Part shown: positions 1-33,520 of the stretch, in pieces
Position numbering within the stretch: the first letter of the stretch is position 1
Layout of the letters: every line of letters begins with the position of its first letter
From: Neoarius graeffei
Taxonomy: Eukaryota; Chordata; Actinopteri; Siluriformes; Ariidae
Reading direction: 5' to 3'
Assembly: GCF_027579695.1 (NCBI RefSeq)
Contig: NC_083571.1
Coordinates: 32,947,443 to 33,011,442 of the forward strand
Length of the DNA: 64,000 bases
Made by a program: the position numbers and the translations under genes
Notes under the pieces: model-generated
Told to the model about the DNA's origin: nothing
Seen by the model: the letters and a program-made list of their open reading frames with translations, nothing else
The model's database searches: none

Positions 1-139
1 CCACCAGGCCATCGCCCTGGACTCGACCAGGGACCTATGGACCCTGGACACTGGCTATTAGGTTTTTTGGTTTCCAAAAGTTTGCAGGTATAACAATGCT
101 ATAGAAAACAAACAACAAAAAACATTAAACATACTTATA
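1..139. other. Intron sequence, nothing recognised
   Basis: No coding exon or classified repeat is visible. By position this should be intron of fam114a1, whose first exon in the window begins at 2132 in phase 0. Confidence 0.4.
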
Positions 140-1737
<1,598 letters not shown>

Positions 1738-2131
1738 TACTTACCCAGCTTTTTTTTTTTGGCTCACTCCCACCCATCTCTGCCCAGGTAGGAAGAGCTG
1801 GATCAGGTCTGACTCCACCCCATGTACTTTTTGTTCTGACTCGAGGGGTACTTGTCAGTTTTAGACTTGAATGGTTTTGATAAATGCAATGCAGGAGGAA
1901 CAACAGATATCAGCGGTGTGATTGGTAAGGGTAAGGCGTAGGCAGAATTAAGCCATGATTAGCCCTGCCCACTTTCCACTGAAAAGGAAATAACTGTAGG
2001 TATTAGAAAGTCGTCAATTATTCATATTTTCTGCTGCATATTTATATTTTGTGGCCATTTTCCGAGGTTAAATGACTCCTCCGTGTTACCTTAAATTATT
2101 TAAAGGATTTCTCACTCTTTCTGTCACTTAG

Positions 2132-23131
<21,000 letters not shown>

Positions 23132-24490
23132 CCTGCTCGCCCTGCGCATGATTTATTTCCTTCTGCGACTGTCTACGCAAAGTGCAGTGCGCTGCAAGTC
23201 TGTGTGTGTATCAGTTTTCTCGATGAAATGATCTACACACAGACACTTAGGATCAGATAAATCAGAAAAAAAGCATCCTAGAAGAATTTAAAGAAGATAT
23301 TTTTAACACTAGTGCCCCGTGTAATCATTTTGCAGGTGGCCGTGGTTTTATGAAAGTGACATCTGTATCACTGACAATTAACTTTCCTTTACGTTTTACG
23401 ATGTTTTTACTATAACGACAAGGTCACGCTTCATTTCATCAAAGCTGTGTGCGTTCCTTCTTCTACCACAAGTCCCAGGTTTATCTTGCTAACGTTATTT
23501 TTTTTTCTATAGTAACGGAGCAACAAACGAACATCGTATGATCTGGTTGATACGGCGAAGGAGTCTCCAGTCTCAGCGTTTTGCATCAGTCAAGGCTTAT
23601 GATTTAACTTTACGTTTTCCGCCATGGGAAAGTCTTCACTACAGGTTGCAGTTTCTAGGGAACATGATAAGCTGCGTGTTTAGTTTTGTTTTTGTCTTAT
23701 GTTCAAGAGGAAGAAAACAGGCTGGTGAGGGAACAAATTGGCAAAGTGCTGTGGTACAAGGGGAATAAAACACTTCGGGACACGCTGTTAAAGGAAAATC
23801 ATCAGCTTCAGGGTGGTAACAGTAACTCGGCTTCATCACAACGCCCTTTTATGGTTTACATTTATCCGGAGAGATGTATTTATTTAAAACTGCTTTGAAG
23901 CATGGTGAGATCTAAAGATGAACCATGAACAAAGTAAAACGTGTTAAACATCCTTCGTTAAATCTATACATGACTGAATTTAATCGATTACCAAAGATCC
24001 GTGATTGTGTAACTCCAATTACAGTTCTGATTTTAAGGGTTGGATTGTTTAGATCATTTCTGATTGTTGTGTTATTTTCAAACTGATGCTTTGGCTCGCT
24101 CACTTTGCTTCGTAATGAACAAGAACATATTTATGTTTTAAAACTGACCAGCAAAGTATGTTGTAGATATTGTTGATTCGTACAGACTTTTCCATTTATG
24201 ACCAGATATTTAATTTCGATCTGTGAGTAAATTAAAAGACATAGTTCTGTACCTCAGTTATTGATTTATTGAGAACTAAGAAATGTTCTGGAGCATCGTA
24301 TTTGCTAAAAATGGACTTATTTTTAATAATTCACCAAAGTACATGTCCAGTTCAGTGTTTAAATGTAATTTTGTAAAGAAAAAAAATAATAAGAAACACT
24401 ATTTACACATTGTGCACGACTGTATACGAAACTCCCAGAAAATTCTTTATTAAATTCAAATAAACTTTTCCTGTTGCCTTACTGAGTGAC
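23132..24490 (+). other. fam114a1: fam114a1 3' UTR (estimated)
   Basis: Repeat-free sequence from the TGA to a polyadenylation signal caaataaact near 24468. Nearly free of transposons, unlike the flanks, as expected for transcribed UTR. The exact end is inferred. Confidence 0.55.
24468..24474 (+). terminator. fam114a1: Candidate poly(A) signal of fam114a1
   Basis: AATAAA within ttcaaataaacttttcctg, 1.3 kb past the stop; the next AT-rich stretch offers weaker alternatives. Confidence 0.45.
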
Positions 24491-24940
24491 TCACCCAGTC
24501 AATATTAATAAAATAAAATTTCCAGACATTAAACATGATTTCTCCCTTTTTTCCTTTTTTTAATTACAAAATTTATATCTCTAAAATTGCAGTAATGTAT
24601 CAAATTCTATACTATTCTATTTTGGTACTATGGACCAAAATATTTCTACAGACAATAAATCTATGCTGTAATACTCTGTATACAAGTGATAAAAATGACT
24701 TTTGTTTCGACAGCCTCTTTAAGTTCCTTTTGTAACATCAACATGAAAAATAGCAAATGAAATTGTTTCGAAATATAAACAGATGCGACCAGGCATTTAA
24801 CTTTTTTTTTTAACCCAAATACAGTAATTTTTTTTTTTTACAGTTTTACAAGCACGGTGTAAATTTGCCACGAGGCCAATTTGTGCCACTTTCTGTTAAC
24901 CAACATTTACAAATTTTTCTTTGTCCTCGTTTTATACTTA

Positions 24941-26546
24941 CAGTGCCTTGCAAAAGTATTCATCCCCCTTGGTGTTTGTCCTGTTTTGTCGCGTTACAAG
25001 CTGGAAATTAAAATGGATTTTTGGGGGGTTAGCACCATTTGATTTACACAACATGCCTACCACTTTAAAGGTGCAAATTGTTTTCTATTGTGACACAAAC
25101 AATAATTAAGATGAAAAAACAGAAATCTGGAGTGTGCATAAGTATTCACCCCTTTTCGTATGAAACCCCTAAATAAGAGCTGCTCCAACCAATTCACTTC
25201 GTAAGTCACATAATTAGTTGATTGAGATCCACCTGTGTGCAATCAAAGTGTCACATGATCTGTCACATGATGTCTGAATAAATCAACCTGTTCTGGAAGG
25301 ACCCTGACTCTGCAACACTACTAAGCAAGCAACATGAAAACCAAGGAGCCTCCAAACAGGTCAGAGACAAAGTTGTGGAGAAGTATAGATCAGGGTTGGG
25401 TTATAAAAAAATATCCCAAACTTTGACTATCCCATGGAGCACCATTAAATCCATTATAGCTAAATTGAAAGAATATGGCACCACTACAAACCTGACAAGA
25501 GAAGGTATCCCACCAAAACTCACAGACCGGGCAAGGAGGGCATTAATCAGAGATGCAACAAATACACCAAAGATAACACGGAAGGAGCTGCAAAGATCCA
25601 CAGCGGAGATGGGAGTATCTGTCCATAGGACCACTTTAAGCCGTACACTCCACAGAGTGGGGCTTTATGGAAGTGTGGCCAGAAAAAAGCCATTGCTTAA
25701 GAAAACACATTCGGAGTTTGCCCAACAGCATGTGGCAGGCTCTCCAAATACACGAAAGAAGATTCTCTGGTCAAATGAGACTAAAATTGATCTTTTTGGC
25801 CATCATGGGAAATGCTATGTGTGGCGCAAACCCAACACCCTGAGAACACCATTCCTACAGTGAAGCATGGTGGTGGCATCATCATGCTGTGGGGATGTTT
25901 TTCATTTGCAGGGACAGGAAAGCTGGTCAGGACTGAAGGAAAGATGGATGGCACTAAATACAGGGCAATTCTGGAGGAAAACCTGTTTGAGTCAGCCAGA
26001 GGTTTGAGACTGGGACGAAGGTTCACATTCCAGCAGGACAATGACCCTAAACATACTGCTAAAGCTACACTGGAGTGGTTTAAAGGGAAACTTTTAAATG
26101 TCTTGGAATGGCCTAGTCAAAGCCCAAACCTCAATCCAATTGAGAATCTGTGGCATAACTTGAAGATTGCTGTACGCCAACACAAGTCATCTAACATGAA
26201 GGAGTTGGAGCAGTTTTGCCTTGAGGAATGGGCAAACATCCCATTGGCTAGATGTGCTAAGCTAATAGAAACATACCCCAAGAGACTTGCAGCTGTAATT
26301 GTAGCAAAAGGTGGCTCTACAAAGTATTGACTTTGGGGGGTGAATACTTATGCACACTCCAGAGTTCTGTTTTTTCGTCTTGATTATTGTTTGTGGCACA
26401 ATAAAAAAAAATGTGCACCTTTAAAGTGGTAGGCATGTTGTGTAAATCAAATACTGCTAACCCCCCAAAATCCATTTTAATTCCAGCTTGTAATGCGACA
26501 AAACAGGACAAACACCAAGGGGGATGAATATTTTTGCAAGGCACTG
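24941..26546 (+). mobile_element. Tc1-like transposon D
   Basis: Ends cagtgccttgcaaaagtatt and complement, flanked by TA. Inverted repeats extend about 200 bp. Lies between the two genes, just past the fam114a1 3' UTR. Confidence 0.94.
25334..26330 (+). pseudogene. Tc1 transposase pseudogene (element D)
   Basis: Two overlapping frames together cover the whole transposase. ATG at 25334 is out of frame with the rest through a small deletion after MKTKE. The N-terminal half (to 25863) has the paired helix-turn-helix and [12 protein letters not shown], where the first catalytic Asp has become Asn. A second frameshift near 25850 moves into the frame with QQDNDPKHT and [11 protein letters not shown], ending KGGSTKY at 26330. 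It is inactive by three separate lesions. Confidence 0.92.
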
Positions 26547-26607
26547 TATGTTAGGATTTTGACAGGGAAAAAACATTAAGAAATAACTTAAATTCAACTA
26601 AAAATGA

Positions 26608-26973
26608 GGTGCGGCACGGTGGTGTAGTGGTTAGCGCTGTTGCCTCACAGCAAGAAGGGCTGAGTTCGAGCCCCGGGGCCAGCGAGGGCCTTTCTGTGTG
26701 GAGTTTGCATGTTCTCCCTGTGTCCGCATGGGTTTCCTCCGGGTGCTCCGGTTTCCCCCACAGTCCAAAGACATGCAGGTTAGGTTAACTGGTGACTCTA
26801 AATTGACCGTAGGTGTGAATGTGAATGGTTGTCTGTGTCTGTGTGTCGGCCCTGTGATGACCTGGCAACTTGTCCAGGGTGTACCCCGCCTTTCTCCCGT
26901 AGTCAGCTGGGATAGGCTCCAGCTTGCCTGCGACCCTGTAGAAGGATAAAGCGGCTACAGATAATGAGATGAG
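26608..26973 (+). mobile_element. DANA/Mermaid-like tRNA SINE
   Basis: Full-length plus copy with duplication aactaaaaatga. Confidence 0.93.
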
Positions 26974-27523
26974 AACTAAAAATGAATGCTTATTGTACGT
27001 CGATAAATTAAACCAAATTTATATACTGCAGCTCTAAACACTTAACGAATGCTAGATACTAAGAACACTTGCTATTTAACAAACTGACTAGCTAACATTC
27101 TTGCTAATTAGTGCACAGTCCTCAGAAACTGATTGCTTTTGATCCTGAGGTGCTGCAGAGGTGAGTTTATTCCTGTTTTTAGCTTCTCTTTAACTGAACC
27201 TCAGTCCTTAGCTAATGTGTCGTTTGTGGCTTTGCGACTGAGCATCGTTAGCTAAATTTATTTGGGAGGTCAAATTTTGATAAAGTTATCTCGATACCCT
27301 AGTCGTCATCATGTTAGCGTTCATCTGAATCTGTTCTTTTGGATAATTTGATAGGGATGATGTATGAAACATGCTTTGCACAATTGTTGTGTAGCTACTA
27401 GCTAATTTTCATCTGTAGCCCCTGAGCAGGCAAGCAAAGACAAAATTATTTGATTTCTTTCACATAATTCTGTATTGAAATCTTATTAATTATTTAACTT
27501 AATGAATGAATTAGGTTTTACTC
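26974..27523 (+). repeat. Duplicated segment, partner inverted at 40625-41200
   Basis: Single-copy-like DNA here reappears as the reverse complement at about 40625-41200 with only scattered differences by eye. Confidence 0.9.
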
Positions 27524-27895
27524 GGGGCGGCACGGTGGTGTAGTGGTTAGCGCTGTCGCCTCACAGCAAGAAGGTCCGGGTTCGAGCCCCGTGGCCGGCG
27601 AGGGCCTTTCTGTGTGGAGTTTGCATGTTCTCCCCGTGTCCGCGTGGGTTTCCTCCGGGTGCTCCGGTTTCCCCCACAGTCCAAAGACATGCAGGTTAGG
27701 TTAACTGGTGACTCTAAATTGACTGTAGGTGTGAATGTGAGTGTGAATGGTTGTGTGTCTCTGTGTGTCAGCCCTGTGATGACCTGGTGACTTGTCCAGG
27801 GTGTACCCCGCCTCTCGCCCATAGTCAGCTGGGATAGGCTCCAGCTTGCCTGCGACCCTGTAGAAGGATAAAGCGGCTAGAGATAATGAGATGAG
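27524..27895 (+). mobile_element. DANA/Mermaid-like tRNA SINE absent from the duplicate
   Basis: Full-length copy flanked by aggtttta. The inverted duplicate at 40.6 kb has an uninterrupted site here (read inverted, attaggttttagttatag), so this SINE inserted after the duplication, or the other copy predates it. Confidence 0.93.
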
Positions 27896-27945
27896 GTTTT
27901 AGTTATAGCTTTTTTTTACCAGGTGATTAAAATTTGGTCAATTTG

Positions 27946-28311
27946 GACGGCATGGTGGTGTAGTGGTTAGCACTGTCGCCTCACAGTAAGAAGGTTCTGG
28001 GTTCGAGCCCAGTGGCTGACAGGGGCCTTTCTGTGTGGAGCTTGCATGTTCTCCCCGTGTCCGCGTGGGTTTCCTCCGGGTGCTCCGGTTTCCCCCACAG
28101 TCCAAAGACATGCAGGTTAGGTTAACTGGTGACTCTAAATTGACCGTAGGTGTGAATGTGAGTGTGAATGGTTGTGTGTCTCTGTGTGTCAGCCCTGCGA
28201 TGACCTGGCGACTTGTCCAGGGTGTACCCCGCCTTTCGCCCGTAGTCAGCTGGGATAGGCTCCAGCTTGCCTGCGACCCTGCACAGGATAAGCAGTTACG
28301 GATAATGGATG
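27946..28311 (+). mobile_element. DANA/Mermaid-like tRNA SINE shared with the duplicate
   Basis: Plus-strand copy; its counterpart in the inverted duplicate is the SINE at 40249-40621. Confidence 0.92.
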
Positions 28312-28503
28312 GCTGGTTGGAATTTGTTCATTTTTTTTCTCAGGTGTACTTTAGCGTTCAACTTGTCAGTAGAAGTTTTAGTTATTTGTCTTGTCTCACT
28401 GATTCTCAGTAATTATGTTCAATCAACACAACACTTTTAAAGTGCATGTCATGGATTTTCTATTTACTAATGATGTCGAATTTGACCTACAGCAAATATG
28501 GCA

Positions 28504-28565
<62 letters not shown>
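28504..28565. repeat. (TA)n microsatellite
   Basis: About 31 TA units. Confidence 0.97.
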
Positions 28566-28569
<4 letters not shown>

Positions 28570-28805
28570 ACACAGTACTCTGCAAAAGTCTTAGGCACAT
28601 GTAAAGAAATGCTGTAGACCAATGTAGGGATGGATTGCCATGCTGTAGCCATAGTAACCATTTATGAACCATCTTCTCCCTTTCACTGTACAGCAATGAA
28701 CACACCAATCCCTGTACTCGATGCCATGTTCTATCTCCGTCTATTCTTCTGACTCCCTGTAATGGTATTGGATACAGAGATGATACCGGATACCAAATAC
28801 AATGA

Positions 28806-29640
28806 TGTTACGACTGTGCTTTAAACCCGCGGCGGAATCAAAATTCCTTCTCTCTGGCGGTGGATCTTCCACGCGTGAAAGAGACGTCATTGCATCTGTG
28901 CTAAAGAACAAAGAACAAGCTATTGATACCGGACCTTTAGCCAAAGTTCAATGTATTTGATCTTCGCATAGTTGTAATAATAACTGAACCGGTTAGTTAC
29001 TGCAGCCCACGGAGTATTTTAAAGAGAAAAGGCGACCGGATCCCTTTTCCCTTTCGCAACGTCGACGAACTACAAACAAGATTCCTTCCAGATCATCGGA
29101 TGACCGACGGGACACCGAAGATCTTCAGCTGACGAGCTGTAAAAGCAAAAGGAACAGAACTGTTTTCTCCCTGGACCTGAGCTCCATGCTGTCTTCGGAT
29201 AACAGACGACGCACTTTCAGTCACCAAGCAAGAGCGATCTCAAGTAAGGCTGGCATCTGGGCAATTGTTAGTCTTAGTTGTGGCTAGTTAATGTGAAGAG
29301 TGTTGTTTATTTGAATTCATTCATGGTTTAAATGTACGCATTTTGATTCACATGAAAGTCAGTCTTAAACCATGTGTTGTTTGATTTGCTTTATTTACTA
29401 TCCGTATTTAGTTAGATCGTGCATGCGTTCTCTCTCTTTCTCATTCTCTCTTTAACTCCCTCCATCGCACTACACTCCTCAACATTGGGATTTCAGGAGT
29501 AGCTAAGCGTTGAGTAGAAGTTTAGCTGGACTAGTTTTAAGCTACAGATCCTTTGTCTCTCTCTTCCTTGTGTGCTCTCCTTGTTGCCCATCCCCCTTCA
29601 GGCGGAACCTAGCACAAAGGCTCACGCACACACGCCTACA

Positions 29641-29727
<87 letters not shown>

Positions 29728-30150
29728 CTACACTCTTACACACACACTCTCACACAGACACACAAACACGTGATTTCCCTCTCACATTTTAACATCCACT
29801 TGCCCCTACACTGTAAACTTGCATATAGCTATTACTTCTGATCACCATTAGTGCCTTAGTTCTCATCACATACACTACTGATTATTACCTGCATACATTG
29901 TATCACCATTTATATTGAATTATTCCTTGGCTGCTATTGTTGCTATATCTGATCAGTATTCGTTTGCTAATTTGTGTCAGCTATTTCAATAAATGGTATC
30001 TTTGGAATAAACTGTGTCCTGTCTATTGCTACAACATTCACTGAGTGCCAACCTCTGCCAAACAAGTATTCTAATTGCCTTCGCCTATTTGGTTGTTATA
30101 TGAATGTTATAGATCTAGAGTAAACGTATTACATTAGTGCTACAATACTC
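28806..30150 (+). mobile_element. Possible LTR-like insertion
   Basis: Begins near tgttacgactgtgctttaaa, has a GC-richer part, a CT then CA tract, and a late aataaactgtgtcctgtc that resembles a polyadenylation site followed by U5. A clear target duplication was not found and no polyprotein is present, so class and limits are tentative. Confidence 0.25.
29641..29764. repeat. (CT)n/(CA)n microsatellite
   Basis: Short CT run followed by about 33 CA units and impure CA. Confidence 0.95.
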
Positions 30151-30804
30151 ACTAAAACTATAGCAACATCACCACTAAGTTATTCCATTGATTTTAATAG
30201 TTTAGCTATAAACTATTAGACACTTGAATTAATGATTAATGAATTTATGAGACTGATCCCTTTTTACATGAGACTGATTTGATAAGCCTATTGCACCTAC
30301 ACCAAAAATGGTTTAAAAATAATGAAATGAAATGTTTCAAGATTAAAAAAATACTATGAACAGTAAGCAGTAAACCATAATAAATTTAACAAAGTCAATA
30401 TTTGGTGTGAGACGACCCTTTGGTTTAAAAATAAATAGTAGTCTCAGGTACAATGAGTGCAGTTTTATAAGGAAATGAGCTGTAGGTTTTACTGAGCATC
30501 TTACAGAACCAGCTGCAGTTCTTCTGGACACTTTGACTCTCACACTCGCGTCTTCATTTTGCACCAAAACCCAGCAGCCTTCATTATGTTTTCTTTTTTA
30601 ATCTGAAAAGTGCGCTCTTATGGAATATGCTGCTCAGATACAAACGTTTTTTCCCTGTAACATTTAATTTTGTGCTGGAAAACAAATGTTTGGACTCTGA
30701 AATGTTTTTGTACTGACTCGAAAATGTAGAAGTCATCAAATAGAAATCTATAACAAAGTTTGTAAGTAAAAAAATAGGGTGCCTCAGACTTTAGCACAGT
30801 ACTG

Positions 30805-30810
<6 letters not shown>

Positions 30811-30847
<37 letters not shown>

Positions 30848-31015
30848 CGAAAACGAGGACGAAAATGAGGAAGGCCAAAGAGGAGATACATGGATGTGGT
30901 GAGAGAGGACAAGTGGCAGGTCTGGTAGAGAAGGATGCGGAAGACAGGGAGCAATGGAGACGAAAGATCCACTGTGGCGACCCCTAATCGGGAGCAGCCA
31001 AAAGAAGAAGAAGAA

Positions 31016-31089
<74 letters not shown>
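30811..31089 (+). repeat. (TA)n microsatellite split by a LINE 3' tail
   Basis: TA runs at 30811-30844 and 31018-31089 flank 170 bases of different sequence. Confidence 0.93.
30846..31017 (+). mobile_element. 5'-truncated LINE tail
   Basis: Carries gatccactgtggcgacccct, then agcagccaaaagaagaagaa, the familiar 3' end of a fish non-LTR retrotransposon. The encoded C-terminus would read near RRKIHCGDP. It ends in a GAA-type repeat, as such tails do. Confidence 0.6.
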
Positions 31090-31091
<2 letters not shown>

Positions 31092-31487
31092 GGGGGATGG
31101 ATTGTCAAGATCATCACCTAATGAGCCCTCTATTGTTCTCGTATATCTATGGATAAGCCGTGAGGGGAAGTTAATGTGAATGTGAGAAATAGCACTGGAA
31201 TTAAAGTGTTGGATATCTTTTTATATCCTTTGCTCCTGGACTTTTTGACTAATAGCAGCTTTCCACAGATGGATGGCTACGATGGTGCAGGAAAGCTAAA
31301 AAGAAAGAAAGAAAAAAGGGGTCATTAAACCGATGCCCAATAACTTACATTGCAGTATTTCTCTGGAAATAGATTTCCGGCTATTTTCAATCAAAAGCTC
31401 ACTGAAGTGACTCACTGAAGTTCTCCAAGTGTGTGTTTGCTGGGGTTAGGGGGACATCCAGACACATCTCAAATTCTGTAGGACAAA

Positions 31488-31490
<3 letters not shown>

Positions 31491-31538
<48 letters not shown>
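31491..31538. repeat. (CA)n microsatellite
   Basis: About 23 CA units; 31090-31490 before it holds nothing recognisable. Confidence 0.96.
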
Positions 31539-31541
<3 letters not shown>

Positions 31542-31624
31542 CGTCTCTACCTTTAAAACCAAAATATCTCTCATATCTTTCTGTACACCTTCATTTTAAT
31601 GTTCTAATTAAAGATATATACATT

Positions 31625-33082
31625 TTGAAATTTCATGTCAAATATTGGCTCATTTGAAATTTCATGCCAGCAACACATCTCAAAAAAGTTGGGACAGGGG
31701 CAATAAGAGGCTGGAAAAGTTAAAGGTACAAAAAAGGAACAGCTGGAGGACCACATTGCAACTCATTAGGTCAACTGGCAATAGGTCATTAACATGACTG
31801 GGTATAAAAAGAGCATCTTGGAGTGGCAGTGGCTCTCAGAAGTAAAGATGGGAAGAGGATCACCAATCCCTCTAATTCTGTGCCGACAAATAGTGGAGCA
31901 ATGTCAGAAAGGAGTTTGACAGTGTAAAATTGCAAAGAGTTTGAACATATCATCATCTACAGTGCATAATATCATCAAAAGATTCAGAGAATCTGGAAGA
32001 ATCTCTGTGCATAAGGGTCAAGGTCGGAAAACCATACTGGGTGCCCGTGATCTTCGGGCCCTTAGACGGCACTGCATCACATACAGGCATGCTTCTGTAT
32101 TGGAAATCACAAAATGGGCTCAGGAATATTTCCAGAGAACATTATCTGTGAACACAATTCACCGTGCCATCCGCCGTTGCCAGCTAAAACTCTATAGTTC
32201 AAAGAAGAAGCCGTATCTAAACATGATCCAGAAGCGCAGACGTCTTCTCTGGGCCAAGGCTCATTTAAAATGGATTGTGGCAAAGTGGAAAACTGTTCTG
32301 TGGTCAGACGAATCAAAATGTGAAGTTCTTTATGGAAATCAGGGACGCCGTGTCATTTGGACTAAAGAGGAGAAGGACGACCCAAGTTGTTATCGGCGCT
32401 CAGTTCAGAAGCCTGCATCTCTGATGGTATGGGGTTGCATTAGTGCGTGTAGCATGGGCAGCTTACACATCTGGAAAGACACCATCAATGCTGAAAGGTA
32501 TATCCAGGTTCTAGAGCAACATATGCTCCCATCCAGATGATGTCTCTTTCAGGGAAGACCTTGCATTTTCCAACATGACAATGCCAAATCACATACTGCA
32601 TCAATTACAGCATCATGGCTGCATAGAAGAAGGGTCCGGGTACTGAACTGGCCAGCCTGCAGTCCACATCTTTCACCCAGAGAAAACATTTGGCGCATCA
32701 TAAAACGGAAGGTACGACAAAAAAGACCTAAGACAGTTGAGCAACTAGAATCCTACATTAGACAAGAACGGGTTAACATTCCTATCCCTAAACTTGAGCA
32801 ACTTGTCTCCTCAGTCCCCAGACGTTTACAGACTGTTGTAAAGAGAAAAGGGGATGTCTCACAGTGGTAAACATGGCCTTGTCCCAACTTTTTTGAGATG
32901 TGTTGTTGTCATGAAATTTAAAATCACCTAATTTTTCTCTTTAAATGATACATTTTCTCAGTTTAAACATTTGATATGTCATCTATGTTCTATTCTGAAT
33001 AAAATATGGAATTTTGAAACTTCCACATCATTGCATTCTGTTTTTATTTACAATTTGTACTTTGTCCCAACTTTTTTGGAAT
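31625..33082 (+). mobile_element. Tc1-like transposon E (family of C), ends truncated
   Basis: Matches element C from its position 21331 onward. The outer left inverted repeat (about 130 bp) is missing, and the right end stops at ttttttggaatc, losing the last bases. It lies immediately downstream of tmem156. Confidence 0.92.
31794..32870 (+). pseudogene. Tc1 transposase pseudogene (element E)
   Basis: The 359-codon frame keeps its length but has in-frame TGA at 31917 (codon 42) and 32538 (codon 249). Both would be CGA (Arg) in copy C. Helix-turn-helix and LWSDESKCEVLYG are present. The codon-249 stop is shared with element F. Confidence 0.92.
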
Positions 33083-33422
33083 CATATTTTCTTTTTTTTT
33101 TGCAGGTGCTATTTGTTCCACAGGTGACAAACTAAAGGAAAATGAACCTCCATCAAGGTTCACTGAAGCCCAATGCCTGATTAACACACTGGTTTTAACT
33201 TTGTCACCCATCTGTTTGTATAATACTATAAGGTCCTTCTTTATTTTTGATTTTTTTTTATTTTTGTCGACAGCATATCCCAGTAATTGTATCTCATTCA
33301 CATCTATGTGTCTAAGGTATTTTGTATGCTGTAAGCTGGCTTGCTTGAATATAATGGAAAGTTTGAGATTTACAATTGTCCTACAACTAAAACTGTGACT
33401 GAAAAGAACCATTTCCAAGATC
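33083..33422 (-). other. tmem156: tmem156 3' UTR (estimated)
   Basis: Read on the minus strand, the sequence after the stop runs to two AATAAA signals near 33240-33270. It then meets Tc1 element E. Confidence 0.5.
33237..33268 (-). terminator. tmem156: Candidate poly(A) signals of tmem156
   Basis: Minus strand contains AAAAATAAAAAAAAATC and CAAAAATAAAGAAGG, two AATAAA hexamers 155-185 bases past the stop. Confidence 0.5.
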
Positions 33423-33520
33423 TTATTTATCTTTATCTATGCACTGACCGTCTTCTGTTATTACATCATCAGACATTGCTTCTTCATCACATTCATCTTC
33501 ATTTTCTCCCAGTGAAACAT
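33423..33520 (-). CDS. tmem156: tmem156 last exon, acidic tail
   Basis: Acceptor tatctcag, phase 1 in. Encodes [20 protein letters not shown] and a further 12 residues to TAA. About 40% Asp/Glu. It extends past the point where human TMEM156 ends, so it may be fish-specific. Confidence 0.8.

Larger units (their letters stand above)
28571..30811. mobile_element. Tc1-type palindromic element, decayed
   Basis: Left end acagtactctgcaaaagtct and right end agactttagcacagtactgt are inverted copies of a common fish Tc1-like terminus (ACAGTACTGTGCAAAAGTCT). A half copy of the same end is at 56289. TA repeats flank both sides. The internal 30300-30780 portion looks like Tc1 remnant; the rest is an insertion. 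Confidence 0.6.

Noticed and set aside
26608..26973. tRNA genes suggested by A and B box motifs
   Set aside because: These are SINE heads; they do not fold as a full tRNA and recur with the SINE body in about 17 places.
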